Source: Saccharothrix sp. NRRL B-16314
Lineage (GTDB): Bacteria > Actinomycetota > Actinomycetes > Mycobacteriales > Pseudonocardiaceae
Assembly (NCBI RefSeq): GCF_000716595.1
Contig: NZ_JNXC01000041.1
Location: 1-53,857 of the forward strand
Direction of reading: 5' to 3'
DNA length: 53,857 nucleotides
The notes beneath the pieces are model-generated. The model was not told the origin of the DNA and ran no database searches. It was given only the letters and a program-made list of their open reading frames with translations. Shown piece after piece: positions 36,422-50,660 of this stretch (position 1 is its first letter; the number at the start of each line of letters is the position of its first letter). A program made the position numbers and the translations under genes.

Positions 36422-39400
36422 TCAGCCGAGGCTCTCGCGAGCCAGCCGGACGAGGTCAGCGACATCCAGTTCGTCGATCGAGTCGACGTCATCCAGCCCC
36501 ACCGGGTCCGTCCGCACCGGGGGTTCCGGGTCTTCCCGCACCGCGGGCTCCGGCGGGAACAGCTCGGCGACCACCTGGCGCGCCAGCAGTTCCGGGGTGG
36601 GGAAGTCGAACACCGCGGTCGGCGACAGCAGCAGCCCGGTCGCCTTGTTGAGCCGGTTGCGCAGTTCGACACCGGTCAGCGAGTCGACCCCGAGCTGCTT
36701 GAACCCCGCCCGGACGTCGACCCGACCCGCCTGCCCGTAGTCGAGCACACCGGCGACCTCGGCGCGCAGCAGGTCGAGCGCGGCGCGGTCGCGCTCGGTG
36801 CCGGACATGCCCGCCAGCACCGACCGGAACGACGCCGACGGCTCACGTTCCACCTTGGCCCTGGGTGCGCGCACCACACCGCGCAGCAACGGGGGCGGAA
36901 GCTCGCCGGGCGCGATCCGCAGTGCGGGCACGTCGATCCGCAGCGGCACGACCAGCGGCTCGGCCACCCCCAGCGCGGCGTCGAACAGGGCGAGACCGTC
37001 CTCATCGGACAGTGCGGCCATGCCGATGCCGGCGAGCCGGGCCCGGCTGAACGCATCCAGCTCGCCCGCCATGCCCGCGGACGCCCACGGTGCCCACGCC
37101 AACGACGTCGCGGGCAGGCCGTTCGCGTTGCGGTGCAACGCCAACGCGTCGAGGAAGCTGTTCGCCGCCGCGTAGTTCGCCTGGCCCGCCGCGCCGAACA
37201 CACCGGAGGCCGACGAGAACAGCACGAACGCGGCCAGGTTGTCGGTGAGGTCGTGCAGGTGCCATGCCCCGTCCACCTTCGGCCGCAGGACGGTGTCGAC
37301 CCGTTCGGGCGTCAGCGACCCGACCACGCCGTCGTCCAGCACGCCCGCGACGTGCACGACCGCGGTCACCGGGTGCTCGGCGGGGACGGCGGCCAGCATC
37401 GCCGCCACGTCGTCCCGCTCGGCCGTGTCGCACGCCGCCCAGGCGACTTCGGCGCCGTGCCCGGCCAGGTCCGCGGCCAGCTCGGCGGCCCCTGGTGCTC
37501 GCGCACCGCGCCTGCTCGCCAGGAGCAGGTGCCGGACGCCGTGCCGGGTGACCAGGCGGCGGGCCACCAGCCCGCCGAGCGCACCGGACGCACCGGTGAC
37601 CACCACGGTGCCGTCCGGGTCGAGCCCGGCGACGTCGTCCGCGGCCCGCTCGATGCCCGCCAGGCGCGGTACCAGCGCCTCGCCCTCCCGGATGGCCCAC
37701 TGCGGCTCGTCCAGCACGGCCGTTCGCACGACTGCCGCCGAGGACCGCTCGTCGTCGTCCACATCGACCAGCACGATCCGGTCGGGGTGCTCGCGCTGCG
37801 CGGAGCGGACCAGGCCCCACACCGCGGCCTGCGCCAGGTCGACCCGGTCACCGGCCACCGCGCCGCGGGTCAGGACGACCAGCCGCGACGAGGCGAACCG
37901 CTCGTCGCCCACCCACTCCTGCACCAGTGCCAGCGCCCGGTGGCAGGCCGCGGCGACCGCCTCGGGCACCGTCCCCCCGCCACCGGCCACCGGCGCGAGC
38001 ACCAGGTCCGGAACGGAGTCCAGGTCGGCCAGGCCGGTCGCGGTCGGGGCGGTGCCGAAGTGGTCGCTGCCGAAGTGGTCGGTGCCGAGCAGCACCCAGG
38101 TCGGTTCGGGCTGCGGCGGGGTGTCGGCGATCGGCACCGGAACCCAGGAGAGCTTCCACAGCGAATCGTGCGTACGGCCGCCGTCCAGGCCTCCCGCGGG
38201 GAGCGCCCGCACGGTGAGCGAGGCGACCTCCGCGAGCGGCCTGCCCGCCTGGTCGGCGATCCGCACCGAGACGGAGTCCGTGCCGACCGGGGAGAGGCGG
38301 ACCCGTGCCGCCGCGGCACCGCGCGAGTGCACTCGCACACCGGACCAGGCGAAGGGGAGCCGCACCCGCTGACCGTCGTCGGTGGCGAAGAACCCGGTCT
38401 CGCCGCCGCCGTGCAGCGCGCTGTCGAACAGCGCCGGGTGCACGGAGTGCTCACCGGCCTGGCCCGCGAGGGTGTCCGGGAGCGCGATCTCGGTGCAGAC
38501 GTCCTGGTCGACCCGCCACGCCCGTTGTACGCCCCGGAACAGCGGCCCGTACGCCAGGCCCGCTGCGTCCAGGTCCGCGTACAGCGCTTCGACGTCGATC
38601 TCCTGCGCGCCGGCGGGAGGCCAGGCGGCCAGGTCGAACGGTTCGGCGGGTCCGGTGTTCCCGACCTGCCCGGCTGCGTGCTCCACCCACACCGCGTCCT
38701 CGCCGTCGTACCGCGAGTGCACGCTCACCTGCCGCCGGTCCGCCTCGTCCGGCGGCTGCACCGTGACCCGCAGCTGAGCGCTGCCACCGGGGTGCAGCAC
38801 CAGCGGGGCGGTGATCACCAGGTCGGCGATGGCCGAGTCCGCGACGTGCGCGACCAGCTCGACGAACACGGTGGCGGGCACCACGACCCGTCCGCCCACC
38901 ACGTGGTCGGCCAGCCACGGCTGAGCCGCCGACGACAGCGAGGCCGTGCCGACGACGGAACCGTCCGGGAGGTCGACGGTCGCGCCCAGCACGCCGTGCC
39001 CGGACTCGCGCAGGCCCAGCGCGGTCGCGGCGCCACGGGGGCGCGGCGGGGCGAGCCAGTACTCGCGGTCCTGGAACGGGTAGGTCGGCAGCTCCACCCG
39101 CCGCGCGGGCACGCCGTCGACCACGCGGGCGAGGTCCACCGGCACACCCAGGACGTGCAGGCGGGACACCGCCGTCAGCAAGGTCGTGACCTGCGGGCGT
39201 CCTTGGCGCTGGCAGGCGGCCACCGCCACGGCGTCCCCGGCGGACTCCTGCGCCATGGCCGACAACGCGCTGTCCGGGCCCACTTCGAGCAGCGCCGTCA
39301 CGCCGTGGTCGACCAGGCACCGCACGCCGTCGTGGAAGCGGACCGCCTCCCGGACGTGCCGAGTCCAGTAGTCCGGGTCGGCCAGCTCGGCGCGGGTCGC

Positions 39401-42400
39401 CACCCGGCCGGTCAGCGTCGACACGAGCGGCACCACCGGCTCCCGGACGGTCACGCCGGCGGCCACCGCGCGGAACCCGTCGAGCATCCCGTCCATGTGC
39501 GGCGAGTGGAACGCGTGGCTGACCCTCAGCCGCCGCGTCCGGTGCCCGCGGCCGGCCCAGTCGTCGGCTACCGCCAGCACCGCGTCCGCGTCACCGGAGA
39601 CGACGACGGAGCGCGGTCCGTTCACCGCCGCGATCGACACCCCGTCGGGGAGCGACCCCGTCACTTCCGCCTCGGACGCCTCGACCGCCGCCATCGCACC
39701 GAGGGCGGGCAGGGCCTGCATCAACCGGCCGCGTGCCGCCACGAGCGCGCAGGCGTCCGCCAGGGACAGCACCCCGGCCACGTGGGCCGCCGCGAGTTCG
39801 CCGACGGAGTGCCCGACGACGAAGTCCGGCCGCAGGCCCCAGTGCTCCAGGAGCCGGTACAGCGCGACCTCGACGGCGAACAACGCGGGCTGCGTGTACC
39901 CGGTCTGGTCCAGCTCGCCCCCTGCGGAGGAGATCACCGTCCGCAGTGGACGGTCGAGGTGCCGGTCCAGCGTGTCGCACACCTCGTCGAAAGCCCTGGC
40001 ATACACCGGGAACCGCTCGTGCAGGTCGTCGCCCATGCCGGTGAACTGGCTGCCCTGACCGGTGAACAGGAACGCGAGCCCACCTCGTGGCCCGGCGGTT
40101 CCCCGCACGGTGCCCGGTGCCGAACCGCCCGCGACGAGCGCGCGCAGCCCTTCGGTGAAGTCCTCGCGGTCGGCGCCGACGACCACCGCGCGGTGGTCGA
40201 ACACCGGGGTCCGGACGGCCGCGCTGACCGCCAGGTCGGCAGGGTCGTGCTCGGTCACGGCGGACAGCAGCTGTTGCGCGGCTGCGCGCAACGCCGCGTC
40301 GGTCTTGGCCGACAGCGCCAGCGGGACCGGCTGCCGGTGCCGCTCGACCGGGTCGGGTTCGGGGCTGTCGCCGCCCTCCAGGATCACGTGCGCGTTCGTG
40401 CCGCTGATGCCGAACGACGACACCGCCGCGCGGCGCGGACTTCCGGTCTCCGGCCACGGCCGGGCGTCGGTCAGCAGCGCCATGCCGTTGTCGGCCCAGT
40501 CGACCCGCGTGGACGGCTCGTCGGCGTGCAGGGTCCGGGGCGCGACGCCGTGCCGCATGGCCAGCACCATCTTGATCACGCCCGCGACACCGGCCGCCGC
40601 CTGCGCGTGCCCGATGTTGGACTTCAGCGAGCCGACCAGCAGCGGTGCGCCCGGTGTCCGGTGCCTGCCGTAGGTGTCGGCCAGCGCCTGCGCCTCGATC
40701 GCGTCGCCGAGCGTCGTGCCGGTCCCGTGCGCCTCGACCACGTCGATGTCGGCGGGTGTCAGCCGGGCGTCGGCCAGGGCTCGCCCGATGACCCGCTGCT
40801 GGGCCAGGCCGCTCGGCGCGGTCAGGCCGTTGGAGCGCCCGTCGTTGTTGATCGCCGTCGCCCGGAGCACGGCGAGCACCGGGTGCCCGTTGCGGCGCGC
40901 GTCGGACAGCTTCTCCAAGAGCACCAGGCCGACGCCCTCGGCCCAGCCGGTGCCGTCGGCGGCAGCGGAGAACGCCTTGCAGCGCCCGTCCCGCGCCAGC
41001 CCGCCCTGCTTGGCAAACTCCACGAACATCCCAGGCGACGCCATCACCGACGCACCGCCCGCCACCGCCAACGAGCAGTCGCCCTGCCGCAGTGATCGGG
41101 CCGCGAGGTGCACCGCGACCAGCGACGACGAGCACGCCGTGTCGACCGTCACCGCCGGACCGGAGAACCCGAACGCGTAGGCGATCCGCCCCGAGGCGAT
41201 GCTCGGCGAGGTCCCGGTGAGCAGGTGCCCCTCGACCTCGGAGGCGGACTCGTGCAGGCGGGGGCCGTACTCCTGCGCGGTGGCACCGACGAACACGCCG
41301 ACCTCACCGCCGGCGTGCTCGGGGTCGATCCCGGCCCGCTCGAACGACTCCCACGCGGTCTCCAGCAGCAGCCGTTGCTGCGGGTCCATCGCCAGGGCCT
41401 CGCGCGGGGAGACCCCGAAGAACTCGGCGTCGAACCGGCCCGCGTCGGCGAGGAACCCGCCCCGGGTGGCGTAGGTCGTGCCCGGCCGGTCGGGATCCTG
41501 GTCGAACAACCGGTCAAGGTCCCAGCCGCGGTCCTCGGGGAACGGGGAGACGGCGTCGCGCTCGTCGGCGACCAGGTCCCACAGCTGCGCCGGTGTCCGC
41601 ACGCCGCCGGGGAAGCGGCACGCCATGCCCACGATCGCGATCGGCTCGTCGGCCGTGGCGTGAGGCGACCCGTCCGGTGCGGGTGGGAGGGTGCCGTCGA
41701 TGAGGGAACGAAGGTGCTCGGCCAGCGCGGAGGCCGTGGTGTGGTCGTACAGCGCGGTGGCGGGGACCTCCGTGCCCAGCGCCCGGTTGACCCGGTCACA
41801 CAGCTCTACCGTGTCCAACGAGCCCAGCCCCAGGTCACGGAAGCCGCGACTGGGGTCGACGGAGTCGGGGCCGGCATGACCGAGCACCAGGGCGATCTGC
41901 GCCCGAACCACCCGCTCCAGGTCCACCGGGTGGTTTCCCTCCGGCCCACCGCGCTCCGGCCCACCGCGCTCCGGCCCACGGTGCTCCCGCCCACGGTGCT
42001 CCGGCCCACGGTGCTCCGGCCCACCGTGCCCTGGCCCACCGCGCTCGGGCTGGGTCTGTCCGGGTCTACCGTGTTCGGGCTGGCGGTCTTCGGGTCTGCT
42101 GTTCTCAGGCCCACCGTGTTGGGGCCGGCGGTCTTCAGGCCCGCTGTGCCCAGGTCCGCCGCTCTCCGGATTGCCGTGTTCCAGCCCGCCACGCTCCGGC
42201 TCGACCGGTGCGCCCGGCGGGGGAAGGGGCGTGGTGCTGTCGTCGATCCAGTGTCGCTCTCGCTGGAACGCATAGGTGGGCAGTGGGACGCGTCGGACCG
42301 GTAGGTCGGCGAAGAACCCGCCCCAGTCGACGTCGTACCCGTTCACGTGCAATTCCGCCGCGGCCGATGTGACCGCACGGGCCTCGTCCTGGCCGGCGCG

Positions 42401-44800
42401 CACCGCGGGCACCAGGAGCACGTCCTTCCCCGCCAGGCATTCCCGCCCAGCCGCGGTCAGGACGCTGTCCGGTCCCAGTTCCAGGAACGCGCGCACGCCG
42501 CCTTCGTCGTGCAGCCACCGCACCCCGTCGAGGAACCGCACCGTCCCCCGCACCTGCCGCACCCAGTAGTCCGCGTCCGGCGCCACCGGCCCGCCGTCCA
42601 GGGTGGACACGATCGGGATGCGCGGCGGGTGGAAGTCGACCGTCTCCGCGACCCGGCGGAAGTCGGCGAGCATCCCGTCCATCCGCGGCGAGTGGAAGGC
42701 GTGGCTCACCGCGAGCCGCTTGGTCCGGTGCCCGGCCGACGACAGGAGTTCCGCGACCGCCAGGACCGCCTCCTCGTCCCCGGACACGACGGTGGCCGCA
42801 GGCCCGTTCACCGCCGCGATGTCCAGCTGTCCCGGCACCCCGTCGAACGCCCGCCGCACCTCGGCGACCGGTGCCCCGACCGCGACCATGGCCCCACCGG
42901 CGGGCAACGCCTGCATGAGCCGACCCCGCGCGGCCACCAACCGGCACGCGTCGGGCAGTGACAGCACGTCCGCGACGTGCGCGGCGGCGATCTCGCCGAC
43001 GGAGTGCCCGAGCAGGAAGTCCGGTACCGCGCCCCAGCTCTCCACGAGCCGGAACAGCGCCACCTCCAGCGCGAACACCGCGCACTGCGTGTAGACCGTC
43101 TGGTGGACGAGGTCCGCGTCGGCCGATCCGGGGTCCGCCGCGAGGACGTCGCCGATCGGGCGGTCGAGTTCACCGTCGAGGTGCCCGCACACCTCGTCCC
43201 ACGCCGACGCGCAGACCGGGAAGGTCGCCCGGAGGCCGCTGCCCATCGCCAACCGCTGGCTGCCCTGCCCGGTGAACAGGAACGCCAAGCCGCCCGCCCG
43301 CCGCCCGTCACCCACCACGACCGGGGACGGGAGCTGCCGCGCCAGGTCCTCCAAGCCGCCGGCCACCACCACCGCCCGGTGCGGGAACGAAGCCCGCGCC
43401 GTGGCCAGCGTGTGCGCCACGTCGGCCCGGTCCTGCGCGGCGTCGGCCGCGAGGTGGTCGGCCAACGCCGCGGCCTGGGCGCGCAACGCCTGCTCGGACT
43501 TGCCGGACAGCACGTAGGGGAGCGCGTCCGGTACCCGGCCCCCAGGGCGGGGCGGCCGGGCGGGGAACCGGTCCGAGAGCACGAGGTGGCAGTTCGTCCC
43601 GCCCATGCCGAACGAGCTGACCCCCGCGACCAGCGGGCGGTCGTCGTCGGCCCACGGCCCGGTCTCGGCCTGCACCCGCAGGTTGAGCGCGTCCAGCGCG
43701 ATGTCCGGGTTCGGCGTGCGGAAGTGCAGGCTGCGCGGCACCCGCCGGTGCCGGATCGCCAACGCCGCCTTGATCAGCCCGGCGATTCCCGCCGCACCTT
43801 CCAGGTGTCCGATGTTGGTCTTCACCGACCCCACCCGCACCGGGCGCCCGGCCTCGCGCGCATTCCCGAGCACGGCACCGAGGGCGGCGGCTTCCACCGG
43901 GTCACCGACCCGCGTCCCGGTCCCGTGCAGCTCGACGTACTGGACCTCGCCCGGGTCGACGCCGGAGTCGAGGTAGGCGGCGCGCAGCAGCCGCGCCTGG
44001 GCGCGCACGTCCGGTGTCGTCAGGTGGAGGCCGCCGCCGTCGTTGTTGACCGCGCCGCCGTGGATGACGCAGTACACCTCGTCCCCGTCGGCGAGGGCGT
44101 TCTCCAGGGGTTTCAGCACCACCAGGCCGCCGCCCTCGCCCCGCACGTACCCGTTGGCGCGCGCGTCGAAGGTGTGGCAACGCCCGTCGGGCGACAGCGC
44201 GCCGAACTCCGCGGCTGCGAGAGCGCTCTCCACCGCGAGGTTGAGCGAGATCCCGCCCGCCACGGCCACCCCGACCTCGCCGCGCCGCAGGCTCTCGCAG
44301 GCCATCCGCACCGCGACCAGCGACGACGACTGCCCGGTGTCCACGATCAGGCTCGGCCCGCCGAACCCCAGCGCGTACGACAGCCGGTTCGCGACCATGG
44401 CCCGGTTCAGGCCGGTGAGGGAGAACCGGTCGACCACCCCGGCCCGCTGCCGCAGCACCGCGTAGTCGCCCGCGCCGACCCCGACGAACACCCCGCCGTC
44501 GACGCGGCCGGGCACGATCCCCGCGTCCTCGGCCGCTTCCCACGCCAGTTCCAGCGCCAGGCGCTGCTGCGGATCGGTCGCCGCGGCTTCTCGCGGCGAC
44601 ATCGCGAAGAAATCCGCGTCGAACCGGTCCACCTCGTCGAGGAAGCCGCCCCGGCCGGCCGCGTCGCGCGCGGCCCAGCGACCCTCCGGCACGTCCTTGA
44701 CCAGGTCGGACCCGTCGTGGAGCAGCCGCCAGAATCGCGCGGGATCGGCAGCACCGGGAAACCGGCAGGACATTCCCACAACAGCGATCAAGTCGTCCAC
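36422..44800 (-). CDS. Modular type I PKS, loading module and extension module 1
   Basis: 2792 residues: KSQ-AT-ACP loading module, then KS-AT-DH-KR-ACP. The loading KS reads DTGQSSS, with Gln157 replacing the nucleophilic Cys, the hallmark of a decarboxylating KSQ. Both ATs have GHSVG and HAFH (malonyl). An 18-unit pentapeptide repeat separates the loading AT from its ACP. The C-terminus ends with a short acidic tail ([18 protein letters not shown]) that should dock to the next PKS. The start is a choice: GTG 44800 has GGGAG 12 bases upstream and leads directly into [15 protein letters not shown], whereas in-frame GTG 44851 would add a Trp-rich 17-residue head with no ribosome binding site. 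It is the first gene of the operon, preceded by an 877-base gap. Confidence 0.96.
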   Translation of the reverse strand: MDDLIAVVGMSCRFPGAADPARFWRLLHDGSDLVKDVPEGRWAARDAAGRGGFLDEVDRFDADFFAMSPREAAATDPQQRLALELAWEAAEDAGIVPGRVDGGVFVGVGAGDYAVLRQRAGVVDRFSLTGLNRAMVANRLSYALGFGGPSLIVDTGQSSSLVAVRMACESLRRGEVGVAVAGGISLNLAVESALAAAEFGALSPDGRCHTFDARANGYVRGEGGGLVVLKPLENALADGDEVYCVIHGGAVNNDGGGLHLTTPDVRAQARLLRAAYLDSGVDPGEVQYVELHGTGTRVGDPVEAAALGAVLGNAREAGRPVRVGSVKTNIGHLEGAAGIAGLIKAALAIRHRRVPRSLHFRTPNPDIALDALNLRVQAETGPWADDDRPLVAGVSSFGMGGTNCHLVLSDRFPARPPRPGGRVPDALPYVLSGKSEQALRAQAAALADHLAADAAQDRADVAHTLATARASFPHRAVVVAGGLEDLARQLPSPVVVGDGRRAGGLAFLFTGQGSQRLAMGSGLRATFPVCASAWDEVCGHLDGELDRPIGDVLAADPGSADADLVHQTVYTQCAVFALEVALFRLVESWGAVPDFLLGHSVGEIAAAHVADVLSLPDACRLVAARGRLMQALPAGGAMVAVGAPVAEVRRAFDGVPGQLDIAAVNGPAATVVSGDEEAVLAVAELLSSAGHRTKRLAVSHAFHSPRMDGMLADFRRVAETVDFHPPRIPIVSTLDGGPVAPDADYWVRQVRGTVRFLDGVRWLHDEGGVRAFLELGPDSVLTAAGRECLAGKDVLLVPAVRAGQDEARAVTSAAAELHVNGYDVDWGGFFADLPVRRVPLPTYAFQRERHWIDDSTTPLPPPGAPVEPERGGLEHGNPESGGPGHSGPEDRRPQHGGPENSRPEDRQPEHGRPGQTQPERGGPGHGGPEHRGPEHRGREHRGPERGGPERGGPEGNHPVDLERVVRAQIALVLGHAGPDSVDPSRGFRDLGLGSLDTVELCDRVNRALGTEVPATALYDHTTASALAEHLRSLIDGTLPPAPDGSPHATADEPIAIVGMACRFPGGVRTPAQLWDLVADERDAVSPFPEDRGWDLDRLFDQDPDRPGTTYATRGGFLADAGRFDAEFFGVSPREALAMDPQQRLLLETAWESFERAGIDPEHAGGEVGVFVGATAQEYGPRLHESASEVEGHLLTGTSPSIASGRIAYAFGFSGPAVTVDTACSSSLVAVHLAARSLRQGDCSLAVAGGASVMASPGMFVEFAKQGGLARDGRCKAFSAAADGTGWAEGVGLVLLEKLSDARRNGHPVLAVLRATAINNDGRSNGLTAPSGLAQQRVIGRALADARLTPADIDVVEAHGTGTTLGDAIEAQALADTYGRHRTPGAPLLVGSLKSNIGHAQAAAGVAGVIKMVLAMRHGVAPRTLHADEPSTRVDWADNGMALLTDARPWPETGSPRRAAVSSFGISGTNAHVILEGGDSPEPDPVERHRQPVPLALSAKTDAALRAAAQQLLSAVTEHDPADLAVSAAVRTPVFDHRAVVVGADREDFTEGLRALVAGGSAPGTVRGTAGPRGGLAFLFTGQGSQFTGMGDDLHERFPVYARAFDEVCDTLDRHLDRPLRTVISSAGGELDQTGYTQPALFAVEVALYRLLEHWGLRPDFVVGHSVGELAAAHVAGVLSLADACALVAARGRLMQALPALGAMAAVEASEAEVTGSLPDGVSIAAVNGPRSVVVSGDADAVLAVADDWAGRGHRTRRLRVSHAFHSPHMDGMLDGFRAVAAGVTVREPVVPLVSTLTGRVATRAELADPDYWTRHVREAVRFHDGVRCLVDHGVTALLEVGPDSALSAMAQESAGDAVAVAACQRQGRPQVTTLLTAVSRLHVLGVPVDLARVVDGVPARRVELPTYPFQDREYWLAPPRPRGAATALGLRESGHGVLGATVDLPDGSVVGTASLSSAAQPWLADHVVGGRVVVPATVFVELVAHVADSAIADLVITAPLVLHPGGSAQLRVTVQPPDEADRRQVSVHSRYDGEDAVWVEHAAGQVGNTGPAEPFDLAAWPPAGAQEIDVEALYADLDAAGLAYGPLFRGVQRAWRVDQDVCTEIALPDTLAGQAGEHSVHPALFDSALHGGGETGFFATDDGQRVRLPFAWSGVRVHSRGAAAARVRLSPVGTDSVSVRIADQAGRPLAEVASLTVRALPAGGLDGGRTHDSLWKLSWVPVPIADTPPQPEPTWVLLGTDHFGSDHFGTAPTATGLADLDSVPDLVLAPVAGGGGTVPEAVAAACHRALALVQEWVGDERFASSRLVVLTRGAVAGDRVDLAQAAVWGLVRSAQREHPDRIVLVDVDDDERSSAAVVRTAVLDEPQWAIREGEALVPRLAGIERAADDVAGLDPDGTVVVTGASGALGGLVARRLVTRHGVRHLLLASRRGARAPGAAELAADLAGHGAEVAWAACDTAERDDVAAMLAAVPAEHPVTAVVHVAGVLDDGVVGSLTPERVDTVLRPKVDGAWHLHDLTDNLAAFVLFSSASGVFGAAGQANYAAANSFLDALALHRNANGLPATSLAWAPWASAGMAGELDAFSRARLAGIGMAALSDEDGLALFDAALGVAEPLVVPLRIDVPALRIAPGELPPPLLRGVVRAPRAKVEREPSASFRSVLAGMSGTERDRAALDLLRAEVAGVLDYGQAGRVDVRAGFKQLGVDSLTGVELRNRLNKATGLLLSPTAVFDFPTPELLARQVVAELFPPEPAVREDPEPPVRTDPVGLDDVDSIDELDVADLVRLARESLG
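36590..41650 (-). other. PKS module 1: KS-AT(Mal)-DH-KR-ACP
   Basis: Approximate positions: KS 41650-40370, AT 40090-39060, DH 39030-38190, KR 37650-37050, ACP 36840-36590. The KS has TACSSS, EAHGTGT and NIGHAQ. The AT is malonyl type (HAFH). The DH motifs are [15 protein letters not shown] and [10 protein letters not shown], so probably active. The KR has VLDDG and YAAAN, so B type. Expected output is a crotonyl-like unit from an acetyl starter. Confidence 0.9.
41690..44790 (-). other. PKS loading module: KSQ-AT(Mal)-repeat linker-ACP
   Basis: KSQ occupies about 44790-43560, with Gln at 44330-44332 in place of Cys. The AT is about 43310-42250 ([13 protein letters not shown]). The repeat linker is 42202-41933. 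The ACP is about 41930-41690, with its phosphopantetheine Ser in [13 protein letters not shown] domains decarboxylate the AT-loaded malonyl to acetyl, giving an acetate starter. Confidence 0.92.
41933..42202 (-). repeat. 18 x 15-bp tandem repeat coding a GPE(H/R)(G/R) pentapeptide linker
   Basis: Eighteen consecutive 15-base units, in frame, between the loading AT and ACP. On the plus strand the freshest copies read ggcccaccgcgctcc or ggcccacggtgctcc. The protein reads [15 protein letters not shown]... through [15 protein letters not shown] to [15 protein letters not shown], 90 residues rich in Gly, Pro, Glu, His and Arg. Copies near the ACP side (low coordinates) are most alike and those near the AT are more diverged. 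The 15-bp unit keeps the frame whatever the copy number. Confidence 0.95.
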
Positions 44801-44940
44801 GTCAGACTGTTTCTCCCAGCGCAAATGAACCCAGTTAATACGGGAGTCCACAATGAATCAGGTGATCGTTCCGACGTGCATGGCCAGACCGTAACTCACG
44901 ATCGCCTCGCCGGGGGGAGATTTGGCACACTCCTGCCATC

Positions 44941-44960
44941 GTCTGCCCACTCGGGCAGAC
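44941..44960. promoter_or_regulatory. Perfect inverted repeat, candidate operator
   Basis: GTCTGCCC (44941-44948) and GGGCAGAC (44953-44960) form a perfect 8-bp inverted repeat around ACTC. It lies about 140 bases upstream of the preferred PKS start codon. A 5'-leader hairpin or a repressor/activator site are both possible. Confidence 0.45.
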
Positions 44961-45601
44961 CTCCACCCGCTCCGGCCAGGGGGTCAAGTGAAATGAAGGG
45001 TTTTCCTCCGCGAAACAACGAAGCGTGTCAATAGCCCATCCGGACTCCGGCTGTGCGCCGATTCGGGAATCGCGCTTCACCGTTCGTCCAACTGCCGCGA
45101 CCTCGGCGGACCATCCCTGTTGACCTGTGCTCCACCTACGTCCGCGGGTGGGGAGGTGGACAGGGTCCGTCGGCCCCTGAGGCGTCGCGGTCGGCCACCG
45201 GGGCGTAGGGCGGGCGGTCGGGAGGTTGTCGACGATCCGGTTGCGACGGCTTTCTTCGCGCCTCTCACCACCATCTCCGGAAATGATTTCCCACGGTCGG
45301 TGATCTCGAGAGGCTTGATTGCGGAACAGCATTTCCGGTCCGGACGACTCCGGTGGTCCGGGTGAATCGTCAATCCTCGGCCGCGCGTACTCCCGTGGCG
45401 GAGTCGTAAATGGGTGGGAACAGCGCTATCGGTCCGCCGGCGGTGGCCGCCGACCGCGTGCCTCCCGCGCCGACCCCCGGTTGGCGCTGGCAGCACCCCT
45501 GGTCTCCCACGCGCCGCGCGGCGCCACGACCTGTCGCGCGCGCCGCGCCCACCGGAACGTGACGACCCCTAATAAGCCCATTGAGACGCCGAAAAATCCC
45601 G

Positions 45602-45628
45602 CCCCTGCCCGTCAATCCGCAGCAGGGG
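45602..45628 (-). terminator. Weak hairpin after GH53 gene
   Basis: CCCCTGC (45602-45608) pairs with GCAGGGG (45622-45628), 50 bases beyond the GH53 stop. The 7-bp stem with a 13-base loop is modest. It would separate GH53 transcription from the PKS operon on the same strand. Confidence 0.4.
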
Positions 45629-45677
45629 AGATGCCCCCGCGCGTGGAATTTTCCGATCGTCAGGACAGTCGTGGGCG

Positions 45678-49400
<3,723 letters not shown>

Positions 49401-49553
49401 CCCGGTGCCGGGTGGCCGACCGACGCGGCGCGGCGTCGACGGCTGGTCCGTACGGGTCCAATCGCCCTGGCTCCGTCGCCCGGAACCCCATCGGCCAGTT
49501 ATTTTCTGACTCACCTGCTGCTGCGTTCATAGATCACCGGCGAGGGGTTCGGC

Positions 49554-50606
49554 ATGATCAGGTTCATCTCGGCCGTCGTCGCCGCGTGTGCGGTCGCCGC
49601 GACGGTGGTGGCCGGCACCGCGACGGCGGACGACTTCTCGGTCGCCGCCAACGAGTCGACCTTCCCCTTGGCGGACCCGGACACGGTGCTCGCAGAGGAC
49701 GGCCGCTACGTCACCTACGGCACGACCGTCGGCGCCGGTGTGGGCGACCGCTGCGGTGTCACCGGGAAGCTGTTCGTGCCCGTCCTCGTGCACGGTTCGG
49801 GCAGCACGGTCGGAATGTCCGGTTGCGCCGCCGCCGACGCGATGCCTGGCGGGCCGGGATCGTGGGCCGAGGGCAACATCTGGGCGCCGGGCGTGGTGCG
49901 CTTCGGTGACCGCTTCTTCATGTACTACACGGCTTCCAAGCGCGGCACGGGGCAGAAGTGCATCGGCCGGGCCGTGTCGGGCAGTGCCCGCGGCCCGTTC
50001 ACGAGCGCGGGCGGCTGGGCCTGCCCACCGGACGGCCGGTGGGCGATCGACGCCAACCCGTTCGTCGCGGGCGGGCAGCTGCACGTCGCCTACCGGGACG
50101 ACGCGATCGCCGCGGGCGCGGAGACCGGCATCTCCGTGGTGGCGACCGACGCGAACGGGTGGGCGGTCTGGTCGACCCGCAGGGACGCGTTGAAGAGCAC
50201 CGACATCACCTGGGACACGAGGGGCACCAGCGGCGGCACGCACGTCGTGGAGAACCCGTCGATGTTCCGCGCCGCCGACGGCGTCTGGTACCTCGCGTAC
50301 TCGGGCAACAACTGGGACAGCGCCAGGTACTCGACCGGCATCGCCCGGTGCGCCGGCCCGCTACCCGGCTCGCGCTGCACGCCACTCCAGAACGGCGTCG
50401 AGCGACCCTACTTCGGGTTCACCGGCGACGGCGGGCTCGACCCGTACCGCGGCCTGCCGGGAAACCACCGCGGCCCGGGCGGCATGGACGTCTTCACCGC
50501 GGCGGACGGCACCCACCGCGTCGTCTACCACTGGTGGAACGGCAGCAGCCGCTTCCCGATCACCGGTGTGCTCGCCCGGGACGCCGGAGGTTTCCTCGTC
50601 AGGTAG
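49554..50606 (+). CDS. Secreted GH43-type glycosidase
   Basis: 350 residues. The signal peptide ends near residue 25 (TATA-DD). The rest is one five-bladed beta-propeller of the GH43 arabinanase/xylosidase clan. The expected acidic triad is visible: Asp41 in LADPD (base), Asp166 in WAIDANPF (pKa modulator) and Glu233 in VVENPSMF (acid). WAPGVV and YYTASK are further family-like blades. Substrate cannot be fixed by reading; arabinofuranosyl, xylosyl or galactosyl polymers are all possible. The ATG at 49554 has GAGGGG upstream. The gene is divergent from the GH53 galactanase and shares its regulatory gap, so pectic arabinogalactan is the likeliest substrate. It converges on the GH26 gene with a 54-base gap. 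Confidence 0.82.
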   Translation: MIRFISAVVAACAVAATVVAGTATADDFSVAANESTFPLADPDTVLAEDGRYVTYGTTVGAGVGDRCGVTGKLFVPVLVHGSGSTVGMSGCAAADAMPGGPGSWAEGNIWAPGVVRFGDRFFMYYTASKRGTGQKCIGRAVSGSARGPFTSAGGWACPPDGRWAIDANPFVAGGQLHVAYRDDAIAAGAETGISVVATDANGWAVWSTRRDALKSTDITWDTRGTSGGTHVVENPSMFRAADGVWYLAYSGNNWDSARYSTGIARCAGPLPGSRCTPLQNGVERPYFGFTGDGGLDPYRGLPGNHRGPGGMDVFTAADGTHRVVYHWWNGSSRFPITGVLARDAGGFLVR

Positions 50607-50660
50607 TTCCCGCTTCGGCGTGGTGCGCTTCGGCGGTTTGGTCTCCCGTGGCCGTGCCGA

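Larger units (their letters stand above)
44801..45677. promoter_or_regulatory. PKS operon upstream region, no gene seen
   Basis: 877 bases between the GH53 stop and the first PKS start codon. Open frames here show no recognisable protein, and GC is lower in patches (around 44990-45040 and 45270-45330), typical of promoter DNA. A minus-strand TTGACA occurs at 45027-45032 without a convincing -10 partner. A perfect inverted repeat lies at 44941-44960. This is the only large gap before the PKS genes, so it should hold the operon promoter and any SARP sites, which I could not identify. Confidence 0.55.

Noticed and set aside
41933..42202. CRISPR-like array
   Set aside because: Units are contiguous 15-mers without spacers, in frame inside a PKS gene.
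44801..44851. PKS start at GTG 44851
   Set aside because: It gives a Trp-rich 17-residue head without a ribosome binding site. GTG 44800 has GGGAG upstream and leads straight into KS homology. Not excluded.
45027..45032. TTGACA on the minus strand as a PKS promoter -35 box
   Set aside because: No TANNNT-like -10 at 16-18 bases; GAGGAA sits there instead. It is kept only as a remark in the upstream region.
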